A stretch of 64,000 nucleotides of DNA from Phycisphaerales bacterium (GTDB taxonomy: Bacteria; Planctomycetota; Phycisphaerae; Phycisphaerales; UBA1924), in assembly GCA_020846975.1 (NCBI GenBank), contig JADLCX010000060.1:45802-109801 (forward strand), written 5' to 3'. The position numbers and the translations under genes are program-made. The notes under the pieces were generated by a model. The model had not been told where the DNA came from. It worked only from the letters and a program-made list of their open reading frames with translations, and did not search any database. Of this stretch, positions 41,220 to 50,877 are shown piece by piece. Within the stretch, counting starts at the first letter, position 1. Every line of letters starts with the position of its first letter.

Positions 41220-41597
41220 ATGTGCGACTTCATGCCCGCACGTCCCCTCCAACCTCAGAAGGCTTCCCCGGCGGTGCGCTTGGCCAACGGGCGCCGGCAC
41301 GGTCGGCTGCGTGTGTGCGATGTTCAGTGCTCGCTGGGTGAGGTGCTGGACATTTCGCCGGTGGGCTTGCGCGTCCGGACGCGGGCGGGGCGGCTGGTCA
41401 AAGTGGGCCAGGGACTCTCGATGACGCTGGCGACACCGGTCGGCCTGCTGGCGGTGCAGGGGGTGGTGGTGTGGGCGCGGCGGCTGGGAGTGCGTCACGG
41501 CGAGATGGGCATGGCGCTGGTTGAGATGAACGACGATGTCCGCCGCGGCGTGCTCGCGATCGCGCAAGGATGCGTGGACGATCGCGAGCAGCCCTGA
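41220..41597 (+). CDS. PilZ-domain protein (c-di-GMP binding)
   Basis: 125 residues from ATG 41220 (ATG 41232 is possible). A stand-alone PilZ domain with the c-di-GMP motifs RRHGR (RxxxR) and DISPVG (D/N-x-S-x-x-G), followed by strands (LRVRTRAGRLVKVGQGLSMTL) and VVVWARR. A short regulatory adaptor controlled by cyclic di-GMP is likely, perhaps affecting motility or matrix production. The next gene is convergent and its stop lies 3 bases away. Confidence 0.85.
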   Translation: MCDFMPARPLQPQKASPAVRLANGRRHGRLRVCDVQCSLGEVLDISPVGLRVRTRAGRLVKVGQGLSMTLATPVGLLAVQGVVVWARRLGVRHGEMGMALVEMNDDVRRGVLAIAQGCVDDREQP

Positions 41598-41599
41598 GC

Positions 41600-42862
41600 C
41601 TACTGGTCGTCTTCCTGACGCGGGCGCTCGAAATACATGCGGTACTCGCTCTGCCAGATCGGGTAGGCGACCTCGGCGCGGAACCCGTGGTAGTCGGCCG
41701 GGTCAACGCCTTCCTTCGCGAAGGCATGGCTGACGAGTTCGTCATGGCGGGGGAACGCGGGGTGCGGCCGGGGCGGTTGGGCACGGCCGAGCGAGACGAC
41801 CTCGGGCATGTCGGGGAATCGCTCGTACCAGCACTGATCGGGCCCGCCGTCGGGAGAATCGCCGGGCGGGGCCGCGAGCGAATAGCACGCCAGGTGCGGC
41901 ACGAGTTGAGAGGCGAGCGAGTGGTGGAGGTAGATGTCCATGAGCATCGAGCGCGCCGGGCAGGTCACGCGAACGGTGCAGTCGAGCCTGGCGCGGCTGT
42001 CCCAGACCGGGTTCGGGGCGACGGCCGAGTGAAAGCGGCCGGTCACGTCGGCCGGGCCCTGGCCGTCACCATCGGAAGGAACGCTGTCGAGGTCGACGAC
42101 GACGAGCGTGCGCGCGTCGGCCGCGCCGATGCGCACGGGCCGGACTCCCGCGGTCGAAAACTCTTCGACGAGGTGGAAAGGGATGGTGTCGGCGGAGACG
42201 CCCACGGGGCGCGTCGCGGGCGCGCCGCCGGGGCCGTGGAGGTGGGACCACCAGCCGCCGAGGATGAACGTGACGATCGGGCGTGAGAAACTGTGGCGTC
42301 GGGCGCCGAGCAGGCGCGAGTACAGAAATGCATCCAGCCGCGAAGGCTGATCCGGGCGCGGGCGCACGATGGCGACGATGGCCTTTCCTTTCATCTCCTC
42401 GCCGGTGACGCGCCGAGCGCCGTCGAACAGAGCCTTGCGCTGGTCCTCCTGCATGTCGCGATCGGGCTGGCCCTCGGGGCCGGCGGCCTCGATGCGCAGC
42501 GACTCGATGATGCGAACCAGCCCGCGCTGGGTGCGGCCGTAGCTGTGGAGCAGGCTCTCGTACTCACCTATGGCGGCCTCGGCGGAGGCGAGAAGGTCGC
42601 CGTCCACCCCGCTCGATCGGGCCGCGTCGATGACCATCTGAAGCCCCTCGACGCCGGGAAGCCGGGCGAAGGTGGTCAGGCCGTCGCGTCCCGCGTCGAG
42701 CCCTTCGACGACGCGCTGGCAGGTGGCCTTATGAACGCCCAGCCAACGGGCCATCCCCGAGATGTTGCGCGCGTTGGGCGGGAAGGCCTCGACCGCCGCA
42801 CGGAACGATGCTCGGAGTCGGTCTCCCACCCTCCTGATCCTCATCAGGTCGTAGTCAGCCAT
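41600..42862 (-). CDS. Hypothetical protein with N-terminal helix-turn-helix-like region
   Basis: About 420 residues from ATG 42862 (MADYDLMRIRRVGDRLRASF). The N-terminal part, FPPNARNISGMARWLGVHKATCQRVVEGLDAG, has the shape of a helix-turn-helix that would bind DNA. A middle helical segment (AEAAIGEYESLLHSYGRTQRGLVRIIESL) follows, then a large alpha/beta domain. Residues such as FILGGWWSHLHGPGG and LMDIYLHHSLASQLVPHLACY give no family match. An unrecognised regulator is the best guess; it may be specific to this lineage. Convergent with the PilZ gene. Confidence 0.6.
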   Translation of the reverse strand: MADYDLMRIRRVGDRLRASFRAAVEAFPPNARNISGMARWLGVHKATCQRVVEGLDAGRDGLTTFARLPGVEGLQMVIDAARSSGVDGDLLASAEAAIGEYESLLHSYGRTQRGLVRIIESLRIEAAGPEGQPDRDMQEDQRKALFDGARRVTGEEMKGKAIVAIVRPRPDQPSRLDAFLYSRLLGARRHSFSRPIVTFILGGWWSHLHGPGGAPATRPVGVSADTIPFHLVEEFSTAGVRPVRIGAADARTLVVVDLDSVPSDGDGQGPADVTGRFHSAVAPNPVWDSRARLDCTVRVTCPARSMLMDIYLHHSLASQLVPHLACYSLAAPPGDSPDGGPDQCWYERFPDMPEVVSLGRAQPPRPHPAFPRHDELVSHAFAKEGVDPADYHGFRAEVAYPIWQSEYRMYFERPRQEDDQ

Positions 42863-43129
42863 GGGTACGCATCTATACCCGAAAAGCCGATGAAAACCCA
42901 ATGAATGGGCTTTCAGATATCTCAAATCAATGTGTTCTTGGCGTTGTTGTCACCCTATTCAGGTGATTCGTTAGACTCTCAGAGTGCCCGTGCGGTGGTT
43001 GTCCGCATGGCTGTTGAAGCCTGAACTGACGGGGCTTGCGCGCCCGAAACTCGGTGCGGTACGACGTGAGCGTGCCGATCGGACCGGGTTCTTGCCGAGA
43101 GTGAGCGGTATCTGAGACCTGGGTATCGA

Positions 43130-44281
43130 TCAACTGATCGAGAGCTTCGGCGCGCTCGCTCCCATTCGCATCGAGGCGAGCGCGGCTTGGTTCTCGAGGT
43201 TGGTCGTGAGCGTTTCGAGCGCCTGAACGAGCGGTCGGTTGCGCGGGGAGGTATCCGTGAAGTTGTGGGTGGGGTTGCCGGTGTCGGAGTTCTCGCGCAG
43301 CGCGGTGTTGATTGGCACCGCGCCGAGGAAGGACAGGCCCAGACGCTGGGCCATGAGTTGGGCCCCGCCGCGCCCGAAGAGGTCGTACTCCTTGCCGTCA
43401 TCGCCGACAAACCAGGACATGTTCTCGACGACGCCAAGGATCTCGATCCCGAGTTGCTGGAACATGCGGGCGGCCCGGACGGCGTCGTCCTGGGCGACGC
43501 GCTGCGGCGTGCAGACGACGACCGCGCCGGTGAGTTTGAGCATCTGGGCCATGGTGAGCGAGACATCGCCGGTGCCGGGGGGCAGGTCGATGACGAGGTA
43601 GTCAAGTTCGCCCCCCCCGCACCACTCGGTCTGCTCGACGAGCTGCTTGAACGCGCCGTGGGCCATCGGGCCGCGCCAGATCAAGGGCTTCTCGGGATCG
43701 ACGAGCTTGCCGATGGTCATGGCCTTGATGCCGTGGACGAGGAACGGCTGGAGCATGTTGCCGCGCACGCTCGTCTCGAAGGCGCTCAGGCCGAGCATGG
43801 TCGGGAGGCTGGGGCCGTAGATATCGCCATCCATGAGGCCGACGGAGTGGCCCCGGCGCGCGAGGCCGACGGCCAGGTTGACGGCGACGGTGGACTTGCC
43901 GACACCGCCCTTGCCCGCGCCGACGGCGATGATGTGTCGGACGTCGGGAAGCGGGTTGGCCGGATCGGTTTCTCGCGGAGCGATGGGGATGGGGCGGTGA
44001 CCGGGTGCGGGCGGGGTTGGTACGTCACTGGTGATCTCGACATGCACGTCGGCGAGCTCGGCGCCGGACTGCTGGGCGAGGAGGCGGATCGCGGCGACGG
44101 CCTGCTGTTCAAGGCCGCGGCGCTGGTCGGCGTGCAGGTTGGCGCCGGCGAGTTTGACGGAGGCGAAGCCGTCGCAGTAGGCGATCTTCTGGACCGCGCC
44201 GGCGGCGACGATGTCGGCCTTGAGCGCGGGGTGCTGGACGCGGGTGAGGGCCAGTCGGATGGCGTCTTTGTCGAAGGGCAT
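43130..44281 (-). CDS. mrp: Mrp/ApbC-type Fe-S carrier P-loop ATPase
   Basis: 383 residues. An N-terminal MIP18/DUF59-like domain (~1-95) is followed by a deviant-Walker P-loop (VGAGKGGVGKSTVAVNLA, ~120-137) and GDIYGPSLPTMLG. LVIDLPPGTGDVSLTMAQ is the switch/Walker B region, then VVCTPQRVAQDDAVRAARM. Mrp proteins help load Fe-S clusters. In many members a CxxC follows VENMS; here that segment reads VVENMSWFVGDDGKEYDLFG without cysteine, so cluster binding may use other residues or be lost. Such Cys-less versions exist elsewhere. No Isc/Suf genes are adjacent. Confidence 0.9.
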   Translation of the reverse strand: MPFDKDAIRLALTRVQHPALKADIVAAGAVQKIAYCDGFASVKLAGANLHADQRRGLEQQAVAAIRLLAQQSGAELADVHVEITSDVPTPPAPGHRPIPIAPRETDPANPLPDVRHIIAVGAGKGGVGKSTVAVNLAVGLARRGHSVGLMDGDIYGPSLPTMLGLSAFETSVRGNMLQPFLVHGIKAMTIGKLVDPEKPLIWRGPMAHGAFKQLVEQTEWCGGGELDYLVIDLPPGTGDVSLTMAQMLKLTGAVVVCTPQRVAQDDAVRAARMFQQLGIEILGVVENMSWFVGDDGKEYDLFGRGGAQLMAQRLGLSFLGAVPINTALRENSDTGNPTHNFTDTSPRNRPLVQALETLTTNLENQAALASMRMGASAPKLSIS

Positions 44282-44339
44282 GTGCGCAAGGATAGGAGGA
44301 AGCGGGATGTATTGCGCCCGACACGAGCGGATGGAGCGG

Positions 44340-46349
44340 CTAGTTTTCGAGGGCCCGCTTCACAGCAAGGATGCGCTGAGCCTCGGAACCGGCTCCGAGC
44401 CTGGGGTCGATCAGTTCGAGCCGCTTGATCTGGCCGAGCAGTTCGGCAGCGCGTTGGGCGTGCATCATCTCGACGATCTCGGCCCACGCGAGCCAGTAGT
44501 GGGGCGGTCGCGGCGCGATGGCCGAGGCATCGAGGCGATCGACCATGGTGCGAAGAGTCTGGATCGCGGAGGTCGATTCGCCTCGGCGACGCTGGAGAGA
44601 CGCGAGGCCGAGCACGGCGCGGGGCTCGCCGCCCGCGGCAAGCGACCGGTAGATCGCAATCGCCCGGTTGGTGTCGGAGGTGGCGGAGGAGCGAGCCAGC
44701 AGATCGGCGACATCCAGCGCGGCAGACGGCGGTGTTTCGCCCGGGAGCGTCGAGTACGCGCGATCCACGGCGCGGGCGAGCTCCCCGTCTCCGGCAGCGG
44801 ACGGTACATTGCCGACCGACGCATCGACGCGCGGGCGCACGACGGCAGCGAGCGCGTGACGGACGGACGCGGCGGCCGTCGCGCGGGTCGGCTCGGGAAC
44901 GAGCGCCAAGACGCGGAGCAGGGTCTCCACCCGCGCCTCGGAAGGGTCGCCCGGGAGCGCGGCGAGTCGGCGCGAGAGGGCGGACACTGCGCGAGTGGGC
45001 GTGGGTTCGCGCTCGAAGGCGCGCTCGCACAGCGGGTCGAGCCGCGAGGCTCGCTGCTGACAGGCGGCGAGGCCGGCCGGGGTTCTCCACGCGGCGGACT
45101 CGATCAATCCCAGGAGCCTCCGCTCGGCGGTCGCGGCCAGCGGGTGCGTGCCGAAGCGGGTCGTGAATGCGATCAAGGTATCGACCTCGGCGGAGGACGA
45201 GGAGAGATCGTCGGGCGAACGGTCGGTCGCGCGAGAGAGGAGCACGATGTTCTCCCACGCGATCTGCGGGCGGATCGGTTCCGGGACGTCGGGTCGATCG
45301 TTGAGTTGGCGCAGGATGGTCGAGGCTTCGGCGGAGGACTCGGATTCTCGGAGCAGCGTGACCGCGCGAGCGAACGCGGCCTCGGCGGGGAGTTCGGATG
45401 TCGCGAGCGCAACCTCGGCGACGACGGCGAGTTTGGCATAGAGCGAAACTCGGGCCGTGTCGTCGTCGTGCGGGACTTCGAGCAGTTGTTCGCAGGCTTG
45501 GCGCAGCAGCGACGCACGGCGGGTCGAGTCGGCGCGTGCCTGTTCGACCATGCGCCGAGCCACGGCCTCACGTTCGGCAAGCGCCGGTGCCGGGGGTGGC
45601 GTACCCGGTGCGCCGAGGTAGAGCAGGCCCATGCGGGCGAGCCTCGATGGTCCGGCGACGAGATCGCTCGATGCGGACTCGAGGAGACGCTGCGCGGTGG
45701 CGCGGGTCTGGTCATCGACGCTGGTGCGTCGGAGCATGGCCGCGGCGAGATACGCGGTGCGCGCGTGCTCGGCCTGCGCGTTCCCGAGGCGCAGCGGGGC
45801 GAGGAGCTCCTCGGCGGCGGCAACGCTCTCGGTCCGCGGCGACCCCTCGCCCGCACAGGCGAGGAGCGCGAGAGAACGGCCGCGCAGCAGGGGCACGCGC
45901 TGGGTCTGTTCGACATCGACGAGTCTTGCGAGCCGGTCCTCGGCATCTCGGGCGCGATCGGCGGAGACGGCGAGTTGGTCGATGAGTTGCGATTCGAGTT
46001 TCGAGATCTCGGTGGCCAGTCGCGATTCGGCGTCGCGGAGAAGGTCGAGGGCCTCCCGGGCCACGTGCTCGACGCGGGAACGCTGGGAACGGGTTGGAAT
46101 GCCGAACATCGCGGAAGCCTCGGCGCCATCGTCTCGAATGGCGTCCAGCAGGGACGCGGCGCGGTCGATGATGGATGTCGGCGTTGTGGTGTCGGAAGGC
46201 GTGGGAGGCTGTGCGCTCGCGGGCGGAACACTCTTGGGTTCCTCGTCTCGGACTTGCGCCTGCGAAGAAGCCAGGCCAAAACCGAGCGCGATGAGTACCG
46301 CGGGCGCCGATCTAACGCCCCGGCGCCACGGTCGGTCGTGCCGCGTCAC
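44340..46349 (-). CDS. Secreted alpha-helical repeat protein (TPR-like)
   Basis: 669 residues. Possible signal peptide after a basic start (APAVLIALGFGLASSQAQ). The rest is almost entirely helical with regular Ala/Leu/Arg pairs (LLRGRSLALLACAGEGSPR; RTAYLAAAMLRRTSVDDQTRATAQRLLE; AIAIYRSLAAGGEPRAVLGL), like TPR or other helical-hairpin repeats. The motifs are too loose to name a family. The N-terminus overlaps the VWA gene stop by 4 bases (ATGA), so the two are coupled and may form an envelope complex. Function unknown. Confidence 0.72.
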   Translation of the reverse strand: MTRHDRPWRRGVRSAPAVLIALGFGLASSQAQVRDEEPKSVPPASAQPPTPSDTTTPTSIIDRAASLLDAIRDDGAEASAMFGIPTRSQRSRVEHVAREALDLLRDAESRLATEISKLESQLIDQLAVSADRARDAEDRLARLVDVEQTQRVPLLRGRSLALLACAGEGSPRTESVAAAEELLAPLRLGNAQAEHARTAYLAAAMLRRTSVDDQTRATAQRLLESASSDLVAGPSRLARMGLLYLGAPGTPPPAPALAEREAVARRMVEQARADSTRRASLLRQACEQLLEVPHDDDTARVSLYAKLAVVAEVALATSELPAEAAFARAVTLLRESESSAEASTILRQLNDRPDVPEPIRPQIAWENIVLLSRATDRSPDDLSSSSAEVDTLIAFTTRFGTHPLAATAERRLLGLIESAAWRTPAGLAACQQRASRLDPLCERAFEREPTPTRAVSALSRRLAALPGDPSEARVETLLRVLALVPEPTRATAAASVRHALAAVVRPRVDASVGNVPSAAGDGELARAVDRAYSTLPGETPPSAALDVADLLARSSATSDTNRAIAIYRSLAAGGEPRAVLGLASLQRRRGESTSAIQTLRTMVDRLDASAIAPRPPHYWLAWAEIVEMMHAQRAAELLGQIKRLELIDPRLGAGSEAQRILAVKRALEN

Positions 46350-47431
46350 CGTTCACCCCCGAGGTCTTCGCCGCGCTTGATCAGCCGATACCCGGCGACG
46401 GCGCGGCCGGCAACGTCGCGAGTCGAGCCGTGGGCGCGCCCGATCTCCTGCATGATCCCGGTCGGGTCGTTGTCGAGGAACTGGATCGTCTGAATGAGGA
46501 TCGGTCTGCTTCCGTCGGCACGGGCGGGATTGAGCGCGTCCACGCGCGCCAGGGCGTCGCCGAGCGATCGATCCCACGCGTTGCCCCCGCCGCGCTCGAT
46601 CGACCGCGAGAGGAGGAAGATCGCGTCGGGCGTGAACTCGACCGCACGCTCGAGGCCGGGCATGGGCGCCGAGCGGCCCGAGGGGCGGACACGCGAGAGC
46701 CATTCGTGCAGGCGGGCCCGCGCGCTGGCCGTGGCCCGGAGCAGAATCGGCGCGAACACCTCGACCTTGTCCTCGTGCGAGCCGGGTGTGTGCGTCAGCG
46801 GTTCGCGGAAGATTACCACGCCGAACTTCTGCGTCGGCGAGAGTCCTTCGATCGAGCGTTCGACCTCGGCGATTACGAAGGGCAGGCTCGTGACCATCGA
46901 CCCGGAACAATCGACGACATAGACCACCGAGCGGGCGTTGGAGGCGCCGAGTCCCGCGAACGAAACCGGTCGCGCCGACGCCGCCGCGTCGGTGGCCCAG
47001 GATTCGGGCGGGGTAGAGGCGGCGGCTTGTGACGATGAGAGTCGCTCGGGCAACGAGGCGCCCGTGGGCGCGGCCGCGTGTGGGGAGCTCAGGCCTTCGA
47101 GTCTCGGCGGCGATGCCGAGGCATCGGGGATGGTGGGCGCGAACTCATCGATCCGAACCTCCGGCGCAGGGCGCGCGATGACAGGCTCGGTCGTGGGCCG
47201 CGCCGCGGGCGCGTCATCGCCCAGCGACGGGCTCTCGAACGTGATGACGGTCTGCGGCCCGGAGAGTGAGGGCTCGGCGACGCGCCACACGAGCAGGCCG
47301 GTCAACGCAAGGACGGTTGCATGGATGGCGACCGATGCCGTCAACGAGACCGATCGCGTGTGCCGCAGCGGACGGCGCGTCGCGCCGGGGGGAGGGGGGG
47401 GCGTTGAGATGGGGCTGGGCGCGGCGGGCAT
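46346..47431 (-). CDS. Membrane-anchored von Willebrand A domain protein
   Basis: About 361 residues from ATG 47431. Basic Pro-rich N-terminus, one membrane helix (VSLTASVAIHATVLALTGLLVW, ~25-46), a long Pro/Ala/Ser-rich linker (~60-165), then a VWA domain. The MIDAS motif is VVYVVDCSGSMVTSLPFV (DxSGS), followed by KFGVVIFREPLTH. The other MIDAS residues are not clearly in place. The domain faces the periplasm. It is coupled by ATGA to the helical-repeat gene. A complex for envelope or surface assembly is possible. It shares a divergent ~265-base promoter region with the adhesin gene. Confidence 0.8.
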   Translation of the reverse strand: MPAAPSPISTPPPPPGATRRPLRHTRSVSLTASVAIHATVLALTGLLVWRVAEPSLSGPQTVITFESPSLGDDAPAARPTTEPVIARPAPEVRIDEFAPTIPDASASPPRLEGLSSPHAAAPTGASLPERLSSSQAAASTPPESWATDAAASARPVSFAGLGASNARSVVYVVDCSGSMVTSLPFVIAEVERSIEGLSPTQKFGVVIFREPLTHTPGSHEDKVEVFAPILLRATASARARLHEWLSRVRPSGRSAPMPGLERAVEFTPDAIFLLSRSIERGGGNAWDRSLGDALARVDALNPARADGSRPILIQTIQFLDNDPTGIMQEIGRAHGSTRDVAGRAVAGYRLIKRGEDLGGER

Positions 47432-47696
47432 GAGGGCGTGCGCGGATGCGCTCGAAGGGTATTCGGTACCAACCCAGACGCCTCGGGGCGGCCGGTCGTC
47501 CAGCCCGGAGGGGTTCCCGGAATCCCCGCGCGGGCACCCGCGTATCGACCGAGCGATTTGTACGGGATTTTGGTGGTGTTCTCGGACCTTGGGTCGAATA
47601 AGTCCTTGTTCCGGCTTGGGTTGCCGGGATTCCGAGGTACGATTGATGGGTCCTTCTCTCTCACAAATCCGGAAGAGCAGAGTAGATCGGGCAGAG

Positions 47697-50558
47697 ATGT
47701 TCATGCGCGATCAGCATCGCAAGAGCGGCAGTGGAAGTCGGTGGTCCGGGCTTGACCGGGCGGCGCGAGTGGTGCGCGCGGCCGGTCGTGATGGCTCGCT
47801 TGCATCGTGCGAGCCGCTCGAGCAGCGGCAAATGTTGACGACGGTTTTCGCCGTCACCGACAACAACGTTCTCCTGCAGTTCGACAGCCAGACTCCGGGC
47901 ATCATCGAGCGGTCGGTGCCGATCACGGGGCTGCCGTCCAACGAGCGCATCGCGGCGATCGACTTCAAGCCCGGCACGGGCGGCGCGGCGCCCACACTCT
48001 TCGGCGTCGCCAGCGGCAACCGCACGCCGTTCTACGCGATCAATCCAACGACCGGCGTCGCGACGCGGTTCTCGAACGGCTTGCAGGGCGGGTTCCCGCT
48101 CAACTACGCCGTCGGCTTCGACTACGACGACCTGAACAACCAGTTCCGGTACTCGGATGAGCTCGGCGGCTCGTACCGCTTCAACGACCTGCTCAACGAC
48201 TTCACCAACACGGCCGGCATCAGCGGGCTGACCGATGTGGCCTTCCGGCCCACCGGCGGCGATGCCGACCTGTTCCAACTCATCGGTGTCCGTTTCGACA
48301 GCGATTCGCTGGTCGTGATCAACGCGACGACAGGCGCGATCGTTTCAAGCGGCACGCTGGGCGTCGATGTTGAAAAATGGGTGGGCTTGGACATCGCGGC
48401 CGACGGGTCGCCGATCCTCTCGGTGCGCACCGGCGGCGTGGCGAGGCTTGGGACGATCAACTCGTCCGACGGACACACGTTCGCCGATCTGGGCGTGATC
48501 GGCGATGGGAGCCTGGTCATCCGCGGCCTGACGGTCGATCCGACTCTCCAGGCCGCGCCCACGCTCAACACCGGGCTCGCGGTGACGTACGGAACCATCA
48601 ACGAGGACAGCGGCGCGACCGAGGGCGTGACGATCTCCGCCCTCATCGGCGGCGCCGCGGGCGACCTGATCTCCGACCCGAACCCGGCGGCGCTCGAAGG
48701 GCTGGCGATCACCGGGTCCGAGTCCTCCGCGGGCATCTGGCAGTACAAACTGGGCGGCGGTTCGTGGCAGGACGTCGGGGTCGTCTCGGTCGAGAGCTCG
48801 CTCCTGCTCCCGGCCGACGGGGTGGCTCGGGTCCGCTTTGTTCCCGCGGCCAACTTCAACGGAACCATCGCTCAGGCCTTGGGCTTCCGCGCATGGGACC
48901 AGACCGGCGCGAACAGCGGTGATCGCGTCGCGCTCGGTCCCGGCGGCGGCGCCAGCGGCTTCAGCACGGAGGGCTCGTTTGCATCCGTCGTCGTGCTGCC
49001 CGTCGCGGATCGTGCCTCGATCGATCGTGGCGCCGGCGCGGCGATCCCCATCACCGAGCACCAGACCGCCGCTCCGTTCGCGGGGTTCACGATCTCGTAC
49101 GTGGACAACCCCGGGCGCACGCTGACGACGACCGTGTCGTTCGACTTGGCGCTCGGCACGATCACGCCGCAGAGCGTCGCCGCGAGCGGGTTTGCGCAGG
49201 TCGATGCCTCGACGTTCCGCTTTGTGGGCACGGCCGCGGCGGCCACGGCGGCCGCGCGGCTGCTCGCGTTCAAGCCCGCGGCCAACTCGCAGCCGAGCGG
49301 CCAGCAGTCACTGGCGCTGCTCTTTCTGACGGTCGATGACTCGCTGGTCGGGATCGCCGATGCGCTGTCGCCGTTCATCATCGTCTCGTCGGTCAACGAT
49401 GAGCCCGCGGTGGCGGGCGTGTCGGCCGCGACCATCGGCATCGCCGACCGGCAGGCCGTGACTCCCTTCGCGGGCGCGTCGATCATCGACGGCGATCTGC
49501 CGGCTCAGACACTCACGCTTGATCTGGCGCTCTCCGTGAGCGGGCTCGGATCGTTCACGCCCGAGAGCCTCGCGCTCGCGGGCTTCGCGGCGATCGATCC
49601 CACGCACTTCCGCTTCACGGGCAATGCGGCCGCGGCGACCGGTGCGATCCGCCTCCTCGTGTTCCTGCCCGTTGATGGGGCTGCTCCGGCCGGCTCCGTG
49701 TCCCCCGTGTCGATCGGGCTGACGGTCAGCGACGGCGTTGCCGCCCCCGTCGGCATCGCGGGCCCGACGATCGCCATCACTTCGATCGATCATGCGCCCG
49801 CGATCGAGGGTGTGAGCGTCACGCCGATCGAGATTACCGACAAGCAAACCGCCGCGCCGTTCACGGGCCTGAGCATTCTGGATGTTGACAGCCCCGCGGG
49901 TTCGCTCACGCTGGAAGTGACCATCCCCGGGAGCGAGGGCGTGTTCACCGCGGAAAGCCTGTCGGTATCCGGGTTCGTGTCCATCGGCGCAGGCGCGTAC
50001 CGCGTCGTCGGCAACGCCGCGGGCGTGACGGGCGCGCTCCGCCAACTCGTTTTCGCGCCGACCGAGAACCTGGCGGCTCCCGGCTCCATCACACCGATCG
50101 CGTTCGGGCTGTCGGTGGCCGACGGCGTCAACCCGATCGTGCTCTCGGGCGGACCGACGATCAACGTGACCTCGCTCAATGACGAGCCCGCCGTGTCCGG
50201 CACGATCGCGAGCAACGGCATCAGGATCGGCAAGGCCGTCAGGGCGTTCCGGCGCATCGTGGTGAGCGACCCGGACCTCGGACAATCGCTGACCACGATC
50301 GTGAGGCTCAGCAAGCCCGCCAAGGGGGCGTTCACGGCCACGAGCCTTCGGAACAGCGGGTTCGTGAGAGTCGGCAACGGACGATACCGCTTCGTCGGGA
50401 GCGCGGCGGCCGCACAGCTCGCCCTGCGCAGACTGGCCTTCAAGTTCAACGCCTCCCTCGCGGGCCAGACCCCGAGCCTGAGGGCGACGTTGACCATCAC
50501 CGATCCGCTCGGCGCGATTCGTACCAACGGGCAGACGAACATCAGCCTCAAACTTTGA
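47697..50558 (+). CDS. Large secreted adhesin-like protein (LEPR-type N-terminus, DUF4394, cadherin-like repeats)
   Basis: About 953 residues from ATG 47697 (ATG 47703 also fits). The N-terminal GSLASCEPLEQRQMLTTVFA is the planctomycete LEPR-type secretion signature. A DUF4394-like beta-propeller section follows (TDNNVLLQFDSQTPGIIERS; AAIDFKPGTGG; NDLLNDFTNTAGISGLTDVA). Then there are at least three ~120-residue repeats with the unit SVNDEPAVAGVSAATIGIAD, TPFAGASIIDGD, SFTPESLALAGFAAID and HFRFTGNAAAATGAIRLLVF: cadherin-like beta-sandwich units common in bacterial surface proteins. Anchoring is unclear. Likely cell-surface adhesion. Precedes a tRNA gene. Confidence 0.8.
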   Translation: MFMRDQHRKSGSGSRWSGLDRAARVVRAAGRDGSLASCEPLEQRQMLTTVFAVTDNNVLLQFDSQTPGIIERSVPITGLPSNERIAAIDFKPGTGGAAPTLFGVASGNRTPFYAINPTTGVATRFSNGLQGGFPLNYAVGFDYDDLNNQFRYSDELGGSYRFNDLLNDFTNTAGISGLTDVAFRPTGGDADLFQLIGVRFDSDSLVVINATTGAIVSSGTLGVDVEKWVGLDIAADGSPILSVRTGGVARLGTINSSDGHTFADLGVIGDGSLVIRGLTVDPTLQAAPTLNTGLAVTYGTINEDSGATEGVTISALIGGAAGDLISDPNPAALEGLAITGSESSAGIWQYKLGGGSWQDVGVVSVESSLLLPADGVARVRFVPAANFNGTIAQALGFRAWDQTGANSGDRVALGPGGGASGFSTEGSFASVVVLPVADRASIDRGAGAAIPITEHQTAAPFAGFTISYVDNPGRTLTTTVSFDLALGTITPQSVAASGFAQVDASTFRFVGTAAAATAAARLLAFKPAANSQPSGQQSLALLFLTVDDSLVGIADALSPFIIVSSVNDEPAVAGVSAATIGIADRQAVTPFAGASIIDGDLPAQTLTLDLALSVSGLGSFTPESLALAGFAAIDPTHFRFTGNAAAATGAIRLLVFLPVDGAAPAGSVSPVSIGLTVSDGVAAPVGIAGPTIAITSIDHAPAIEGVSVTPIEITDKQTAAPFTGLSILDVDSPAGSLTLEVTIPGSEGVFTAESLSVSGFVSIGAGAYRVVGNAAGVTGALRQLVFAPTENLAAPGSITPIAFGLSVADGVNPIVLSGGPTINVTSLNDEPAVSGTIASNGIRIGKAVRAFRRIVVSDPDLGQSLTTIVRLSKPAKGAFTATSLRNSGFVRVGNGRYRFVGSAAAAQLALRRLAFKFNASLAGQTPSLRATLTITDPLGAIRTNGQTNISLKL

Positions 50559-50647
50559 TCGCGATCGCCTTCGCCGAGGATCAAATCTCGCGGCCGAGTC
50601 ATCTGCAGCACGACGGTGCACCGGGTTGCTTACCATTGCGGCATGCC

Positions 50648-50731
50648 GCGGGCGTGGCGGAACTGGCAGACGCACAAGACTTAGGATCTTGTGGCCGCAA
50701 GGCCGTGCAGGTTCGATTCCTGTCGCCCGCA
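50648..50731 (+). tRNA. tRNA-Leu (anticodon UAG)
   Basis: 84 bases with full cloverleaf: acceptor GCGGGCG/CGCCCGC, anticodon stem CAAGA/TCTTG with loop CTTAGGA (anticodon TAG), class II variable arm (GGCCGCAAGGCC), T-arm GCAGG-TTCGATT-CCTGT and discriminator A. No encoded CCA. Its 3' 25 bases recur at 58982-59006. Confidence 0.97.
50707..50731 (+). repeat. Direct repeat, tRNA 3' end (left att-like site)
   Basis: 25 bases covering the T-arm and 3' acceptor strand of tRNA-Leu. They recur with one T-to-C change at 58982-59006. Integrases that target tRNA 3' ends leave such duplications. Confidence 0.5.
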
Positions 50732-50877
50732 GTTTTGCGAAGTCTCAAAACCATCGGCGGTCCCGCTCGTTTTGTGCGATTTCGCACGGCCGTTGCTTGT
50801 TCCCGCAAGTCTCAGATTGTCCACAGATGACGAGTTCTGACTTGCTCTGCTGAAACCTTCCGATGAGGCCATGGTCC

